A DNA stretch of 64,000 bases from Tatumella punctata (GTDB lineage: Bacteria; Pseudomonadota; Gammaproteobacteria; Enterobacterales; Enterobacteriaceae), in assembly GCF_039523735.1 (NCBI RefSeq), contig NZ_BAAAFW010000054.1:62001-126000 (forward strand). Direction: 5' to 3'. Below the pieces are notes generated by a model. The model ran no database searches and was not told where the DNA came from. It saw only the letters and a program-made list of their open reading frames with translations. This document shows, in pieces, positions 43,331 through 53,196 of the stretch. Position 1 is the first letter of the stretch. Every line of letters begins with the position of its first letter. The position numbers and the translations under genes are program-made.

Positions 43331-44020
43331 TCAGTAACGGGCAGAGAACCGGTATCCTGTCCCACGGACTGTCTGTACCATACGCTCATGGCCGGTCACT
43401 TCGAGGGCTTTACGCAGTCGCCGGATATGGACATCAACTGTCCGGTCTTCCACATACACGTTGGTTCCCCACACATGGTTAAGCAGCTGCTCCCTGCTAT
43501 ATACCCGTTCCGCATGGGTCATAAAAAAGTGCAGTAATTTATACTCCGTCGGCCCCATTTCTACCGGAGTTTCGCCGGACATAACCCGGTGAGATGTCGG
43601 ATCGAGTGTCAGCCCCCGGATATTAATTAACTCATCATCGGCCATCGGTGAAATACGCCGGATAACGGCTTTGATTCTGGCGATCAATTCTTTCGGGGAA
43701 AATGGCTTAGTCATATAATCATCAGCGCCGGCATCCAGCCCGCGCACCCGGTCTTCCTCTTCTCCTTTCGCTGTCAGCATTACCACCGGAATATCGCGGG
43801 TCATGGCCTCTTTTTTCAGGTAGCGGATAAGCTGAATTCCGCTGCCTCCCGGCAACATCCAGTCCAGCAGAATTAAATCCGGCCAGGGTTCAATCAGTTT
43901 TTTAACTGCACTGTCATAATCTTCAGCTTCGACAGGATGATAATCATTCTGCTCCAGCACGAAACATAACATTTCGCGGATAGGAGCTTCATCTTCTACG
44001 ACCAGAATGCGTTTAGCCAT
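43331..44020 (-). CDS. phoB: Phosphate regulon response regulator PhoB
   Basis: PhoB activates the Pho regulon by binding Pho boxes next to sigma-70. The start at 44020 (MAKRILVVEDEAPI) gives 229 residues, the E. coli length; 16 further open codons upstream overlap the promoter region. The receiver has Asp10 and the phospho-acceptor Asp53 (LILLDWMLPGG). An OmpR-type winged helix occupies the C-terminal half (SREQLLNHVWGTNVYVEDRTVDVHI). A Pho box lies upstream, consistent with autoactivation. Confidence 0.98.
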   Translation of the reverse strand: MAKRILVVEDEAPIREMLCFVLEQNDYHPVEAEDYDSAVKKLIEPWPDLILLDWMLPGGSGIQLIRYLKKEAMTRDIPVVMLTAKGEEEDRVRGLDAGADDYMTKPFSPKELIARIKAVIRRISPMADDELINIRGLTLDPTSHRVMSGETPVEMGPTEYKLLHFFMTHAERVYSREQLLNHVWGTNVYVEDRTVDVHIRRLRKALEVTGHERMVQTVRGTGYRFSARY

Positions 44021-44071
44021 TGTTTCTCCAGCGGATATCTCCGGGCATTTCCGAAGTTGCGGCCTCATTAT

Positions 44072-44099
44072 GAGACAGTTTTATGACAGTTTTATGAAT
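44072..44099 (-). promoter_or_regulatory. Pho box upstream of phoB
   Basis: Read on the minus strand, CTGTCATAAAACTGTCTC (44089-44072) matches the Pho box consensus CTGTCATAAAACTGTCAT in 16 of 18 positions. The repeat extends one more half-unit upstream (CATAAAA). It lies about 50 bases before the phoB start. Confidence 0.88.
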
Positions 44100-44291
44100 A
44101 AATGCCAGCTTATTTTCCGACTGACTGATAATAAACATTAACTATTACTGTCTTTATTAGTTTAGCGAGATAATACAATTACCCTGGTTATCTGCCGTTT
44201 CCGGCCCGGCCACTGGCCAGGGTAACGCTTTTTTTATCTCGCGACTGACAACAGGGTATACTGCCGTCAGCAGGGTGAAACCGGGAGTATT

Positions 44292-45527
44292 ATGAAGATT
44301 ATCCATACCTCTGACTGGCATCTGGGCCAGTTTTTTTATACCCGTAGCCGGGCTTTTGAGCATCAGTCTTTTCTTGACTGGTTATTACAGCAAATTACTC
44401 AGCATCAGGTGGACGCACTGATTGTTGCCGGAGATATTTTCGATACCGGCTCCCCGCCCAGTTATGCACGTGAGCTATATAACCATTTTGTGGTGGCTTT
44501 GCAGCAAACCGGCTGCCAGCTGGTGATTCTGGCCGGGAATCATGATTCGGTCGCTATGCTCAATGAGTCAAGGGAACTGCTGGCCTGCCTGAATACCCGG
44601 GTCATCGCCAGCGCCGGAAAAGAGGTTGATCAGCAACTGGTTATTCTTAAAAATGCCCGGCAACAGCCTGCAGCTATCCTGTGTGCAATCCCTTATTTAC
44701 GGCCACGGGATATCCAGCTCAGTCAGGCAGGGCTGGACAGTCACCAGAAACAGCAAAATCTGTTGCAGGCCATAACTGATCATTATCAGCAATGCTACCG
44801 GGCGGCCCTGGATCTACGTACCTCTCTGGGCCTGCCAGCATTACCTATTATTGCCACCGGCCACCTGACAGCGCTGGGCACCAGCAGCAGTGATTCGGTA
44901 CGGGATATCTATATCGGTACCCTGGATGCTTTCCCCGCATCGGCCTTTCCGCCGGCCGATTATATCGCCCTGGGGCATATTCATCGCCCTCAACAGGTCG
45001 CTGGTCAGGCTCATATTCGCTACAGTGGTTCGCCGATAGCCCTGAGCTTTGATGAACCGGCTGATGAAAAAAGTGTTTGCCTGGTGGAATGCGGCGAGGG
45101 TCAGCCATTAACGGTCACCCCCCTGCCGATCCCGTGCTTTCAGCAGATGAAAACAGTGAAAGGTTCGCTGGAAGAGATAGAACGGCAGTTGCACACGTTA
45201 ACCGCTGACAGTAATGGCCGGCCAGTGTGGCTGGATATTGAAGTGACACAGCAGGAATACCTGAGTGACCTGCAACAGCGTATTGAAGCTATCACCGACG
45301 GGCTGCCGGCAGAAGTGCTGTTACTCCGGCGCAGTCGCGACCGTTCCGTTGCCGGGATCCGCCGGATAAATAATGAAACCCTGAATGAACTGACCCCCGA
45401 AGAGGCATTTCAGCGCCGCCTGGCGGCAGAGGAACAATTGTCGCAGCAGGATCAATTGCGGCTGATGACCCTCTACCGTCAGACACTGGAACAGCTGCAA
45501 CATACCGGACAGGAGCCGGACTGCTGA
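44292..45527 (+). CDS. sbcD: Exonuclease subunit SbcD
   Basis: SbcD is the Mre11-type nuclease that, with SbcC, cleaves DNA hairpins and blocked ends. The 411 residues (E. coli 400) carry the metallophosphoesterase motifs HTSDWHLGQ (Asp8, His10), VAGDIFDTG, LAGNHDS and ATGHLTALG with YIALGHIHRPQ. A GGGAG site precedes the start. It overlaps sbcC by one base (TGATG), so the two are coupled. It is divergent from phoB, as in E. coli. Confidence 0.97.
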   Translation: MKIIHTSDWHLGQFFYTRSRAFEHQSFLDWLLQQITQHQVDALIVAGDIFDTGSPPSYARELYNHFVVALQQTGCQLVILAGNHDSVAMLNESRELLACLNTRVIASAGKEVDQQLVILKNARQQPAAILCAIPYLRPRDIQLSQAGLDSHQKQQNLLQAITDHYQQCYRAALDLRTSLGLPALPIIATGHLTALGTSSSDSVRDIYIGTLDAFPASAFPPADYIALGHIHRPQQVAGQAHIRYSGSPIALSFDEPADEKSVCLVECGEGQPLTVTPLPIPCFQQMKTVKGSLEEIERQLHTLTADSNGRPVWLDIEVTQQEYLSDLQQRIEAITDGLPAEVLLLRRSRDRSVAGIRRINNETLNELTPEEAFQRRLAAEEQLSQQDQLRLMTLYRQTLEQLQHTGQEPDC

Positions 45528-48500
45528 TGAAAATACTGACTCTGCGTTTTAAAAACCTCAATGCTCTGCGTGGCGAGTGGACTATCGATTTCCGGCAACC
45601 GCCCTTCGCCGGTAACGGACTGTTTGCCATTACCGGTGATACGGGGGCGGGTAAAACCACCCTGCTGGATGCCATTTGTCTGGCGTTATATCACCAGACC
45701 CCGCGCCTCGGCAGTATTACCCCGGCACAAAACGAGCTGATGACACGGGGTACCAGTGAATGTCTGGCGGAAGTCGAATTCGAAATTAAAGGTGAAGCCT
45801 GGCGAGCCTTCTGGAGCCAGAACCGTGCCCGCGGACAGCATAACGGTAAGCTGCAGCCACCGCGTGTCGAACTGGCCCGTTGCAGCGATAACGTCATTGT
45901 TGCTGATAAAATTCAGGACAAATTGCGGCTGACGGAGCAACTGTCCGGACTGAACTTTCAGCGTTTTACCCGCTCAATGATGTTATCCCAGGGGCAGTTT
46001 GCCGCCTTCCTGAATGCCCCTTCAGCAGACAGAGCCGAGTTGCTTGAAGAGCTGACCGGCACCGAAATTTACGGACAGATATCTCAGACGGTATTTGAAA
46101 AACATAAACAGCTGCGACAGCAACTTGATACCCTGCAGGCCGGGGTCTCCGGCGTCGTCTTGCTGGATGAAGAGACCCGCCGGCAGATCACTGAACAGCA
46201 GACATTGCTGCAACAGAGTGAACTGCAATTACAGCAAGACAGCCAGCGTATCAGCCAGGCACAGCACTGGCTACAGCAGGATCAGTCACTGGTCAGCCAG
46301 CAACAACAACGCGAACAGCAGCATCAGGAAACCAGCCGTTTATGGCAACAGGCAGAGCCGATACGGCAACGGCTGGCTGACAATCAACCGGCCGAAAAAA
46401 TCCGGGATAACTGGCAACAACTGCAGCGTTATCTGCAACAACAACAGCAACAGACGGAAGCTTTGCAGGTATCCGCTGCCCGACGGCAGCAGGCCGAAGC
46501 CGCTCAGCAACAGGCACACCGCCAGCATGAAAACAGCGAATCCGGGCTGGAGAAACTGCAACAACAACAGCAACAACTGGAGAGCCTGCTGACCGGACAG
46601 GTGATCCCTCTCGACCAGAAAATCACTGCACAGCAACAGTTATCCGATACCACACAACAGCAGCTTATGCACCAGCAACAGACGCTGGCACAGTCTGAGC
46701 AGCAGCATACTGCCGGGCAGCACCAATTGCAGGTGCTGACAGCCCGGCGAAGCCAGTGGCTGAGCTGGCGTGAACAACATCTGAAGATTGCCGGATATGG
46801 CCCTTCTCTGTCCGTCTGGCAGCACCAGCAGACCCAGTGGCAGCAACAACAACAGAGTGCCCGCCAGGCAGAACAGCAATTGTCTGTTTTGCAACAGCGG
46901 ATAACAGAGCAGCAGACAGCCCTGACAGCCCTGAACCGTAATGCCGCGCCGCTGGAGCAGGCCGCCACTGCGGCTGCCGACGAACTACAGCGCTGTGAAA
47001 CCCTGCAGGCACACCTGGAAAACGATATCACCAGCCAGCAACTGCGCCAGACACTGGAGCAATATCAGACACAACGTGCCCGCCACCAGCAGTTATTACG
47101 GCTGGCCTCCGGCGCAGCGCCTGTGCAGCAGCAACTTACTCGCCTGCAGGCTGAACAGGCAGCCCTGCAGCAACAAATCAGCCAGGATGAACAGACCCTG
47201 GTCCGCTGCCGACAGTCATTCACAGAACAGACAAAACAATTACAGGCCATCACAACGCTGTGTGAGCTGGAAGCAAAAATTATTAATCTGTCAGCACTGC
47301 GTCAGCAACTGGAAGAGGGGCAGCCCTGTCCCCTGTGCGGATCATCTGCCCATCCGGCAGCAGAGCAGTACAGCCAGCTGCAACCGGATGAAAACCTGCA
47401 ACAGAAACGCCGGCTGGAAAACCTTGTCGCCGAACTACGGGAACAGGGAACCGGGTGTAAAGCCCGGTTAGCCCAGGCCGCGGATCGCGGACAGCAATTA
47501 AACCACGACACAGAAAAACTGACCGGCCAGCTGGCAGCTCTGCAGACACAGTGGCAGCAACTGACACAAACGGCGCAACTGGACTGTGATCTCAGCGATA
47601 GTGCAGCCCTGGAGGCGTATATTCAGGCCGCTGAACACGGTGAATCACAGGCCCGTCAGCGTTTACAACAACGTGAAAAGGCAGCAACCGCCAGCCAGCA
47701 GGCGCGGGATGCTCTCTACCAGAGTAAAGAAAAACGACAGGCGCATCAGCAACAATCAGGACTGCTGGGACAGCAATTAGATAACAGCCGGCAGACGGCC
47801 ACGGAGCACCAGTCCCGCAGTCAGCTGGCCGGTCAACAGGCGGAGTCGCTGGCCGGACAATTACGTACCGACCTCAGCCACTATCAGCTAACCCTGCCCG
47901 ATGATGCCAGCGCTGCGGCCCGGTGGTTTACACAACAACAGGCATTGTGGCGTGACTGGCAGGAAAACGAAAAGCAACTCCGCGACAGTGAGCCGGAACA
48001 TATCCGTCTGACAACGGCACTGGACAGCCTGCAACAGGAAATTAACGGGCAACAGCAGTTACTGAAAGAGGCACAGCAGCTACTGGTCCTGCAGTTATCA
48101 CAGCTGACCACCCTCAGGAAACAGCGCAGAGAATTATTTGGCGATCAGGAGACGGAACAGGCCCGCCAGACACTGCAGCAACAGGTTCAGCATCAGCAGC
48201 AACAAACCCGCACCCTGCAGCAACAATGGCAGCAGACAGAGAATCAGCTGAGTCAGATAACCGGTCAGCATCACCAGCTGGAACTGCAGGTCCGGCAACT
48301 CAGGGAACAGACTGAACACTGTCAGCAACAGTTCTCTGCGGCTTTGCAACAGCAAGGGTTCGACAGCCAGCAGGCATTTACCGATGCCTTACTGGACAGT
48401 GAGCAGGCCAGTGAGTTACGCAGCCAGTTGCAGCAACGGGAACAGGCCCTCAGCCAGACTGACATTCTGCTCCGGCAGGCCACGGAGGCACTGACACAAC

Positions 48501-49204
48501 ACCGGCAACAGCGCCCGGCGGACAGCCATGACGATGGCGATCTTCTCAGCCAGCGGCAACAGCAATTGCAGCAACAGTTAAAAGATAATCTGCATCAGCA
48601 GGGGGAAATCCGTCAGCAGTTACAGGCCGATGACCGTTACCGTCAGCAACAACAGCAGTTGCTGACTCAGATCCATGAGCAACAACGGTTGCTGGCCGAC
48701 TGGGATCAGCTTAATCGTCTGATAGGCTCAGCCACCGGCTCACTGTTCCGCCGCTTTGCCCAGGGACTGACACTGGATCATCTGGTCTGGCTGGCTAACC
48801 AGCAACTGGCACGTTTACATGGCCGTTATCTGTTACAGCGTCAGGCATCCGATGCCCTGGAGCTATCGGTGATTGATACCTGGCAGGCCGATAATCAGCG
48901 GGATACCCGTACCCTGTCCGGCGGGGAGAGTTTTCTGGTCAGCCTGGCACTGGCACTGGCCTTATCGGATCTCGTCAGTGACAAAAACCGTATTGAGTCG
49001 CTGTTCCTTGACGAAGGCTTCGGCACCCTGGACACGGGCAGCCTGGATATAGCGCTGGATGCACTGGACAGCCTCAATGCCAGCGGAAAAATCATCGGAG
49101 TCATCAGCCATGTCGAGGCCATGAAAGAGCGTATTCCGCTGCAGATTAAAGTGATCAAGGTGAACGGACTGGGCTACAGTAAACTGGAATTACCGGCGCC
49201 CTGA
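45527..49204 (+). CDS. sbcC: Exonuclease subunit SbcC, enlarged and Gln-rich
   Basis: SbcC is the Rad50-like ATPase of the SbcCD hairpin nuclease. Walker A GDTGAGKT is at residues 37-44, the zinc hook CPLC at 601-604, and the ABC signature LSGGESFLVSL near 1130, followed by Walker B LFLDEGFGTLD. At 1225 residues it is about 175 longer than E. coli SbcC (1048), all in the coiled-coil arms. These arms are strikingly rich in glutamine: 23 of 60 residues in 224-283 are Gln, with runs up to six. The hook remains central and the frame is intact. Confidence 0.95.
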   Translation: MKILTLRFKNLNALRGEWTIDFRQPPFAGNGLFAITGDTGAGKTTLLDAICLALYHQTPRLGSITPAQNELMTRGTSECLAEVEFEIKGEAWRAFWSQNRARGQHNGKLQPPRVELARCSDNVIVADKIQDKLRLTEQLSGLNFQRFTRSMMLSQGQFAAFLNAPSADRAELLEELTGTEIYGQISQTVFEKHKQLRQQLDTLQAGVSGVVLLDEETRRQITEQQTLLQQSELQLQQDSQRISQAQHWLQQDQSLVSQQQQREQQHQETSRLWQQAEPIRQRLADNQPAEKIRDNWQQLQRYLQQQQQQTEALQVSAARRQQAEAAQQQAHRQHENSESGLEKLQQQQQQLESLLTGQVIPLDQKITAQQQLSDTTQQQLMHQQQTLAQSEQQHTAGQHQLQVLTARRSQWLSWREQHLKIAGYGPSLSVWQHQQTQWQQQQQSARQAEQQLSVLQQRITEQQTALTALNRNAAPLEQAATAAADELQRCETLQAHLENDITSQQLRQTLEQYQTQRARHQQLLRLASGAAPVQQQLTRLQAEQAALQQQISQDEQTLVRCRQSFTEQTKQLQAITTLCELEAKIINLSALRQQLEEGQPCPLCGSSAHPAAEQYSQLQPDENLQQKRRLENLVAELREQGTGCKARLAQAADRGQQLNHDTEKLTGQLAALQTQWQQLTQTAQLDCDLSDSAALEAYIQAAEHGESQARQRLQQREKAATASQQARDALYQSKEKRQAHQQQSGLLGQQLDNSRQTATEHQSRSQLAGQQAESLAGQLRTDLSHYQLTLPDDASAAARWFTQQQALWRDWQENEKQLRDSEPEHIRLTTALDSLQQEINGQQQLLKEAQQLLVLQLSQLTTLRKQRRELFGDQETEQARQTLQQQVQHQQQQTRTLQQQWQQTENQLSQITGQHHQLELQVRQLREQTEHCQQQFSAALQQQGFDSQQAFTDALLDSEQASELRSQLQQREQALSQTDILLRQATEALTQHRQQRPADSHDDGDLLSQRQQQLQQQLKDNLHQQGEIRQQLQADDRYRQQQQQLLTQIHEQQRLLADWDQLNRLIGSATGSLFRRFAQGLTLDHLVWLANQQLARLHGRYLLQRQASDALELSVIDTWQADNQRDTRTLSGGESFLVSLALALALSDLVSDKNRIESLFLDEGFGTLDTGSLDIALDALDSLNASGKIIGVISHVEAMKERIPLQIKVIKVNGLGYSKLELPAP

Positions 49205-49206
49205 AA

Positions 49207-50286
49207 TCACTGACTTTCCGCCGTCAGGTTTTCCTGGCGGCGCCACTGACGGGGACTGATACCAAACCAGCGCCGGCAGGCGCGGGAAAAAGCACTCACT
49301 TCAGAATACCCCAGCAACATCGCCATCGCCGATACGGACAGGGATTTCTGTTGCAGATAATGGGTCGCCAGTTCGCTGCGTACATTATCCACCAGCACAG
49401 AGAAACTCACATTGTGCTCCCGTAACCTGCGTTGTAAAGTCCAGGCAGACAGACCAAGATTCTCCGCGACGGTTTCCAGTGCCGGTTCTCCGTTGCTGAG
49501 TAACAGATGGATAGCCGCACGAACTTTTCCGGTCAGCCCCTGACTTTCACGGGTCAGATTCAGGCGTTGCAAAGCATCCTGCATAACCATCAGTAACATA
49601 GGATCGTTATCCGGCATGCTGCGTTGCAGGTCACGTTTAGCAATCAGTAATGAATTATAAGGCTGGTCAAAATAGACCGGCGCATCAAATATTTTGCAGT
49701 GCTCGTGCCAGTTTTCAGGGCGGGAGTGTTCGAAATGGACTTCACGCGGGGCCCAGTGCTGGCCGGCGGAATGGCGGATAAGATTCATAAACATCCCCAT
49801 CGTCAGTTCTGCATCCTGACGGCGGCACAGAATAGCCCCGTGGCGTACCTGATAATCCAGCCGCCAGTGATCCCCCTTATCTACCCGCCGGACCAGAGTA
49901 TCGTGCTGATGGCTGGGAAATGCCTGAACCACATTGTGCAGGGCAATATCCAGTGTCGGCGAGCAGAGGCCAATATAGCCAATCAGTCCCAGTGCCTGAG
50001 GTTTAAACTGGCGGCCATAATGCAAACCAAAATTGTCACTGGCAGAGTGACGGGCAGCTTCTTCCAGTACGCGGCAATAATTCACCAGCCCGAGACTGAG
50101 GGTCGGGCTGCCCAGTAACTCCGGATCCACACCACTCAGCCCGAAAATTCTGTCTGCATCGCCGCCCTGCCCGCAAATAAAATCACTCAGACCGGTGGCC
50201 GCGGCGGCCAGTACTCCGCGGTTGCCGCTGATTAAACCGCAAACGGCCTGCGAACTCTGCTGTAAAAGCGCAACTGGCTGTTCCAT
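49207..50286 (-). CDS. AraC family transcriptional regulator (Arabinose_bd-type N-terminus)
   Basis: The 359-residue protein has a C-terminal AraC helix-turn-helix pair (about residues 265-350: ALETVAENLGLSAWTLQRRLREHNVS and ISPRQWRRQE). Its N-terminal domain of about 200 residues is of the type found in OruR-like regulators of amino acid and amine catabolism. GGGGGG before the start serves as a ribosome-binding site. It lies on the same strand as the APH-type kinase gene and convergent with sbcC, 2 bases apart. The likely targets are the neighbouring kinase and permease, by position only. Confidence 0.85.
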   Translation of the reverse strand: MEQPVALLQQSSQAVCGLISGNRGVLAAAATGLSDFICGQGGDADRIFGLSGVDPELLGSPTLSLGLVNYCRVLEEAARHSASDNFGLHYGRQFKPQALGLIGYIGLCSPTLDIALHNVVQAFPSHQHDTLVRRVDKGDHWRLDYQVRHGAILCRRQDAELTMGMFMNLIRHSAGQHWAPREVHFEHSRPENWHEHCKIFDAPVYFDQPYNSLLIAKRDLQRSMPDNDPMLLMVMQDALQRLNLTRESQGLTGKVRAAIHLLLSNGEPALETVAENLGLSAWTLQRRLREHNVSFSVLVDNVRSELATHYLQQKSLSVSAMAMLLGYSEVSAFSRACRRWFGISPRQWRRQENLTAESQ

Positions 50287-50413
50287 GATCCCCCCGATAT
50301 ATTCTGAACTATCGCAGGTGATGCAATTTACGTACCAGCGTAAAAACCCCGTATTGCGGCAGCCCCGGCGGTTCAGCGTTCCCCGTCACGGCACAGCGCA
50401 CTGAGCTGGTGCA

Positions 50414-51418
50414 TTACTGCCCCACCGGCCAGCGATCCGTTTCCAGATAACGGCGACACAGGCGGACAGTGTCTGCTGACCAGTGTTGTTCCAGTCCGCG
50501 GGCCATTTCTGTTCTGGCATGAGATCCCATCCAGGCACTTAACTGCAGGCGGCGCTGCATCAGAAGATCAGGCAGGATCGCCATATCCTGGTCACTGATA
50601 TGGCCGCTTTTTTCATAACCCGTCAGCCAGTTATCAATCCAGTCTGCGGCCCGCGGGTGATGCTCACAAAAACTGATGGCTGCAGCCAGATCATGCATAT
50701 ACCAGCCAAAACCACAGTCATCAAAATCAATAATTCTGGTCTGGCCCTGATGATGCAGCAGGTTAGTCAGACGTAAATCCGCATGGATCAGTCCGTAACG
50801 CTGTTGCTGCTGACCATAGGCCGTCAGGCGATGGTTAATTTTGTCCAGCGCCTGAAAAATAAGCGGATGATCACTGGCGGCCAGCCGCGGAGCATCCTGC
50901 CAGCGCCCCCAGTGTCCGTGCTCTCCCACCATGCTATCGTGATCCCAGCAGATACGACGGAATCCCTCCGGACGCTGCCACTGGCGGCTGTGCTGATGCA
51001 GCCCGGCAGTGACCTCACCGAGGGCACGGAATGCGGCCGGATCAACATTGGTGGTCGGCATTTCACCGGCCATCCAGTAAAAGATCACCACATGACGCAC
51101 ACTGCCATCAGGGGTGCTGATGGTCTGTACCCGCTCACCCTGCCCGTCACAGACCGCCTCCGGCACCTCAATACCACTGTCTCTGAGGGCATCCAGCCAC
51201 AGTAACTCGCTGACAATATCTGCTTTATCATGATAATCGGCACGGTGTAACCGCAGGGCATAGCGCTGGCCCGCCACTGTCAGCAGAAAGGTGGCATTCT
51301 CAGAACGACAAATCAGCGAAAGCTCACCGTCAGCCAGTTGCGGATACGCGGATAAGGCTTTACTGGCTATCTGCATCAGTTGCTGATCTGTCATCGAATC
51401 ATTTTGTTTTACTTCCAT
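50414..51418 (-). CDS. Phosphotransferase of the APH/choline-ethanolamine kinase-like superfamily
   Basis: The product belongs to the APH fold: the Brenner motif LIHADLRLTNLL (catalytic Asp) and the metal-binding IIDFDDCGFGWYMHDLA are clear. The start at 51418 (MEVKQNDSMTDQQ) gives 334 residues; the frame is open 16 codons further and MTDQQ is a downstream alternative. It is divergent from an ethanolamine-type permease and next to an AraC regulator, so a small amino alcohol substrate is plausible. There is nothing to suggest antibiotic resistance. The substrate is not determinable from sequence. Confidence 0.82.
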   Translation of the reverse strand: MEVKQNDSMTDQQLMQIASKALSAYPQLADGELSLICRSENATFLLTVAGQRYALRLHRADYHDKADIVSELLWLDALRDSGIEVPEAVCDGQGERVQTISTPDGSVRHVVIFYWMAGEMPTTNVDPAAFRALGEVTAGLHQHSRQWQRPEGFRRICWDHDSMVGEHGHWGRWQDAPRLAASDHPLIFQALDKINHRLTAYGQQQQRYGLIHADLRLTNLLHHQGQTRIIDFDDCGFGWYMHDLAAAISFCEHHPRAADWIDNWLTGYEKSGHISDQDMAILPDLLMQRRLQLSAWMGSHARTEMARGLEQHWSADTVRLCRRYLETDRWPVGQ

Positions 51419-51682
51419 TATCAACACCCCGGTCGTTGTTTGAGTCCGTAGTCCCTGCGTAAGCATGCCTGCGATAAAGGGCCGGTTTCCTGACCCGCCA
51501 GTAACAAAACCTGGCTTTGCACGACAATGTTTGCCGGTCGCGGGAGGAAGTTGACTTCAAATGACAGAATTGTGACAACTGCGGTCAGGTATTGCCCCCA
51601 GCTGCGCGGCATTATCCGGCAGACAGCTTATTGCGCCGGACAGAGTATCGGCGGAGTGCCAACACACGACGGGGACAGACAC

Positions 51683-53050
51683 ATGACAACAAAACTCAAA
51701 CCCACCCTCGGCACCTTTTCCTTATGGGGAATTGCCGTCGGCCTGGTGATTTCGGGCGAATATTTTGGCTGGAGTTATGGCTGGGGTGTCGCCGGTACTC
51801 TGGGATTTCTGATGACCACACTGCTGATAGCCCTGATGTACGGCTGCTTTATTTTTAGTTTTACCGAATTAACCACCGCTATCCCTCACGCGGGCGGCCC
51901 CTTTGCCTACAGCCGCAGAGCATTCGGGGAAACCGGCGGCCTGATTGCCGGGCTGGCGACGCTGATCGAATTTGTCTTTGCCCCGCCGGCGATTGCACTG
52001 GCTATCGGTGCCTATCTGAATGTCCAGTTTCCGGCTCTGGACCCGAAAATTGCAGCGGTAGTTGCTTATCTGGTATTTATGAGCCTCAATATTCTGGGCG
52101 TTAAGCTGGCCGCTATGTTTGAGCTGATTGTCACCATCCTGGCAGTGATCGAATTACTGGTTTTTATGGGGGTCGTCTCTCCGGGGTTCCGCCTGACCAA
52201 TTTTACAGCCCATGGCTGGGCCGGTGCAGATGGTTTCGGTCTGCAGGCTATCAGCGGGGTTTTTGCAGCAATTCCCTTTGCTATCTGGTTTTTCCTGGCC
52301 ATTGAAGGTGCCGCCATGGCCGCCGAAGAAGCAAAAGATCCGCGTAAAAATATCCCGCGGGCTTATATTGCAGGGATCCTGACCCTGGTGGTACTGGCAA
52401 TAGGCGTGATGCTGCTGGCTGGCGGAGCCGGAGACTGGCGTAAGCTGTCCGATATTAATGATCCGCTGCCACAGGCAATGAAAATGATCGTCGGTGAACA
52501 TTCCCGTTGGATGCATATGCTGGTATGGATTGGTCTGTTCGGTCTGGTTGCCAGTTTTCACGGGATTATTCTCGGGTTCTCCCGGCAATTTTTTGCCCTG
52601 GCCCGTGCCGGATATCTGCCCCGGCCGCTGGCGAAACTGTCCCGTTTCAGGACGCCTTACCGGGCAACCCTCGCCGGTGGAGTAATAGGTATTGCCGCTA
52701 TTTTCAGCGATAACTGGATCCACCTGCAGGGCATGTCCCTGACCGCCGCGATGATCACTCTGGCCGTTTTTGGTGCCATTGTTATGTATATCATGAGTAT
52801 GCTGAGCCTGTTCCGCCTGCGCCGCACTGAACCGGCCATGATTCGCAGTTTCCGTGCGCCGGGATACCCGCTGGTCCCGGCGATCGCCCTGCTGCTGGCA
52901 GTGATCTGCCTGGTTTCAATGGTGTGGTTTAACCCGGTCATCGCACTGCTGTTTGTGGTGATCATGGCGGCCGGTTATCTGTACTTCCGCCTGACCAGCA
53001 ACCAGCGCCGACAGGCGCCGCACGATGCGTTACTGATGAGTCAGGAATAA
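51683..53050 (+). CDS. Ethanolamine permease-like APC family transporter
   Basis: The start at 51683 (MTTKLKPTLGTFSLWGIAVG) follows GGGGAC and gives 455 residues; the longer open frame upstream is the divergent promoter region. Twelve membrane segments are visible. The sequence FSLWGIAVGLVISGEYFGWSYGWGVAGTLGF and FLAIEGAAMAAEEAKDPRKNIP are typical of the Eat/ethanolamine permease branch of APC transporters. It is divergent from the kinase gene and likely part of the same uptake and phosphorylation module. Other amino acids or amines remain possible substrates. Confidence 0.85.
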   Translation: MTTKLKPTLGTFSLWGIAVGLVISGEYFGWSYGWGVAGTLGFLMTTLLIALMYGCFIFSFTELTTAIPHAGGPFAYSRRAFGETGGLIAGLATLIEFVFAPPAIALAIGAYLNVQFPALDPKIAAVVAYLVFMSLNILGVKLAAMFELIVTILAVIELLVFMGVVSPGFRLTNFTAHGWAGADGFGLQAISGVFAAIPFAIWFFLAIEGAAMAAEEAKDPRKNIPRAYIAGILTLVVLAIGVMLLAGGAGDWRKLSDINDPLPQAMKMIVGEHSRWMHMLVWIGLFGLVASFHGIILGFSRQFFALARAGYLPRPLAKLSRFRTPYRATLAGGVIGIAAIFSDNWIHLQGMSLTAAMITLAVFGAIVMYIMSMLSLFRLRRTEPAMIRSFRAPGYPLVPAIALLLAVICLVSMVWFNPVIALLFVVIMAAGYLYFRLTSNQRRQAPHDALLMSQE

Positions 53051-53056
53051 GCCCGC

Positions 53057-53100
53057 GGGCAGGTGATATTTATCCGCTGGTTATATCACCTGCCCCTTTC
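53057..53100 (+). terminator. Long hairpin after the permease gene
   Basis: GGGCAGGTGATAT pairs perfectly with ATATCACCTGCCC (13 bp, 13-base loop), followed by CCTTTC. It probably ends the permease transcript. Confidence 0.65.
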
Positions 53101-53196
53101 AGATACTGTTATTTATTACAGTAGTTGCTGAAACCAGGCCAGTGATTGGGTATCATCTGTCAGACATTCCGGAAAATGCTGGCTTAAGGAACTCAG

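Noticed and set aside
46504..47031. Cys-rich 175-codon frame antisense to sbcC
   Set aside because: Cys and Ser runs are the reverse complement of the CAG/CAA glutamine codons of sbcC; it is a shadow frame.
50414..51418. Aminoglycoside resistance kinase
   Set aside because: Only the general APH fold motifs are present. The genomic context (ethanolamine-type permease, AraC regulator) points to metabolism rather than resistance.
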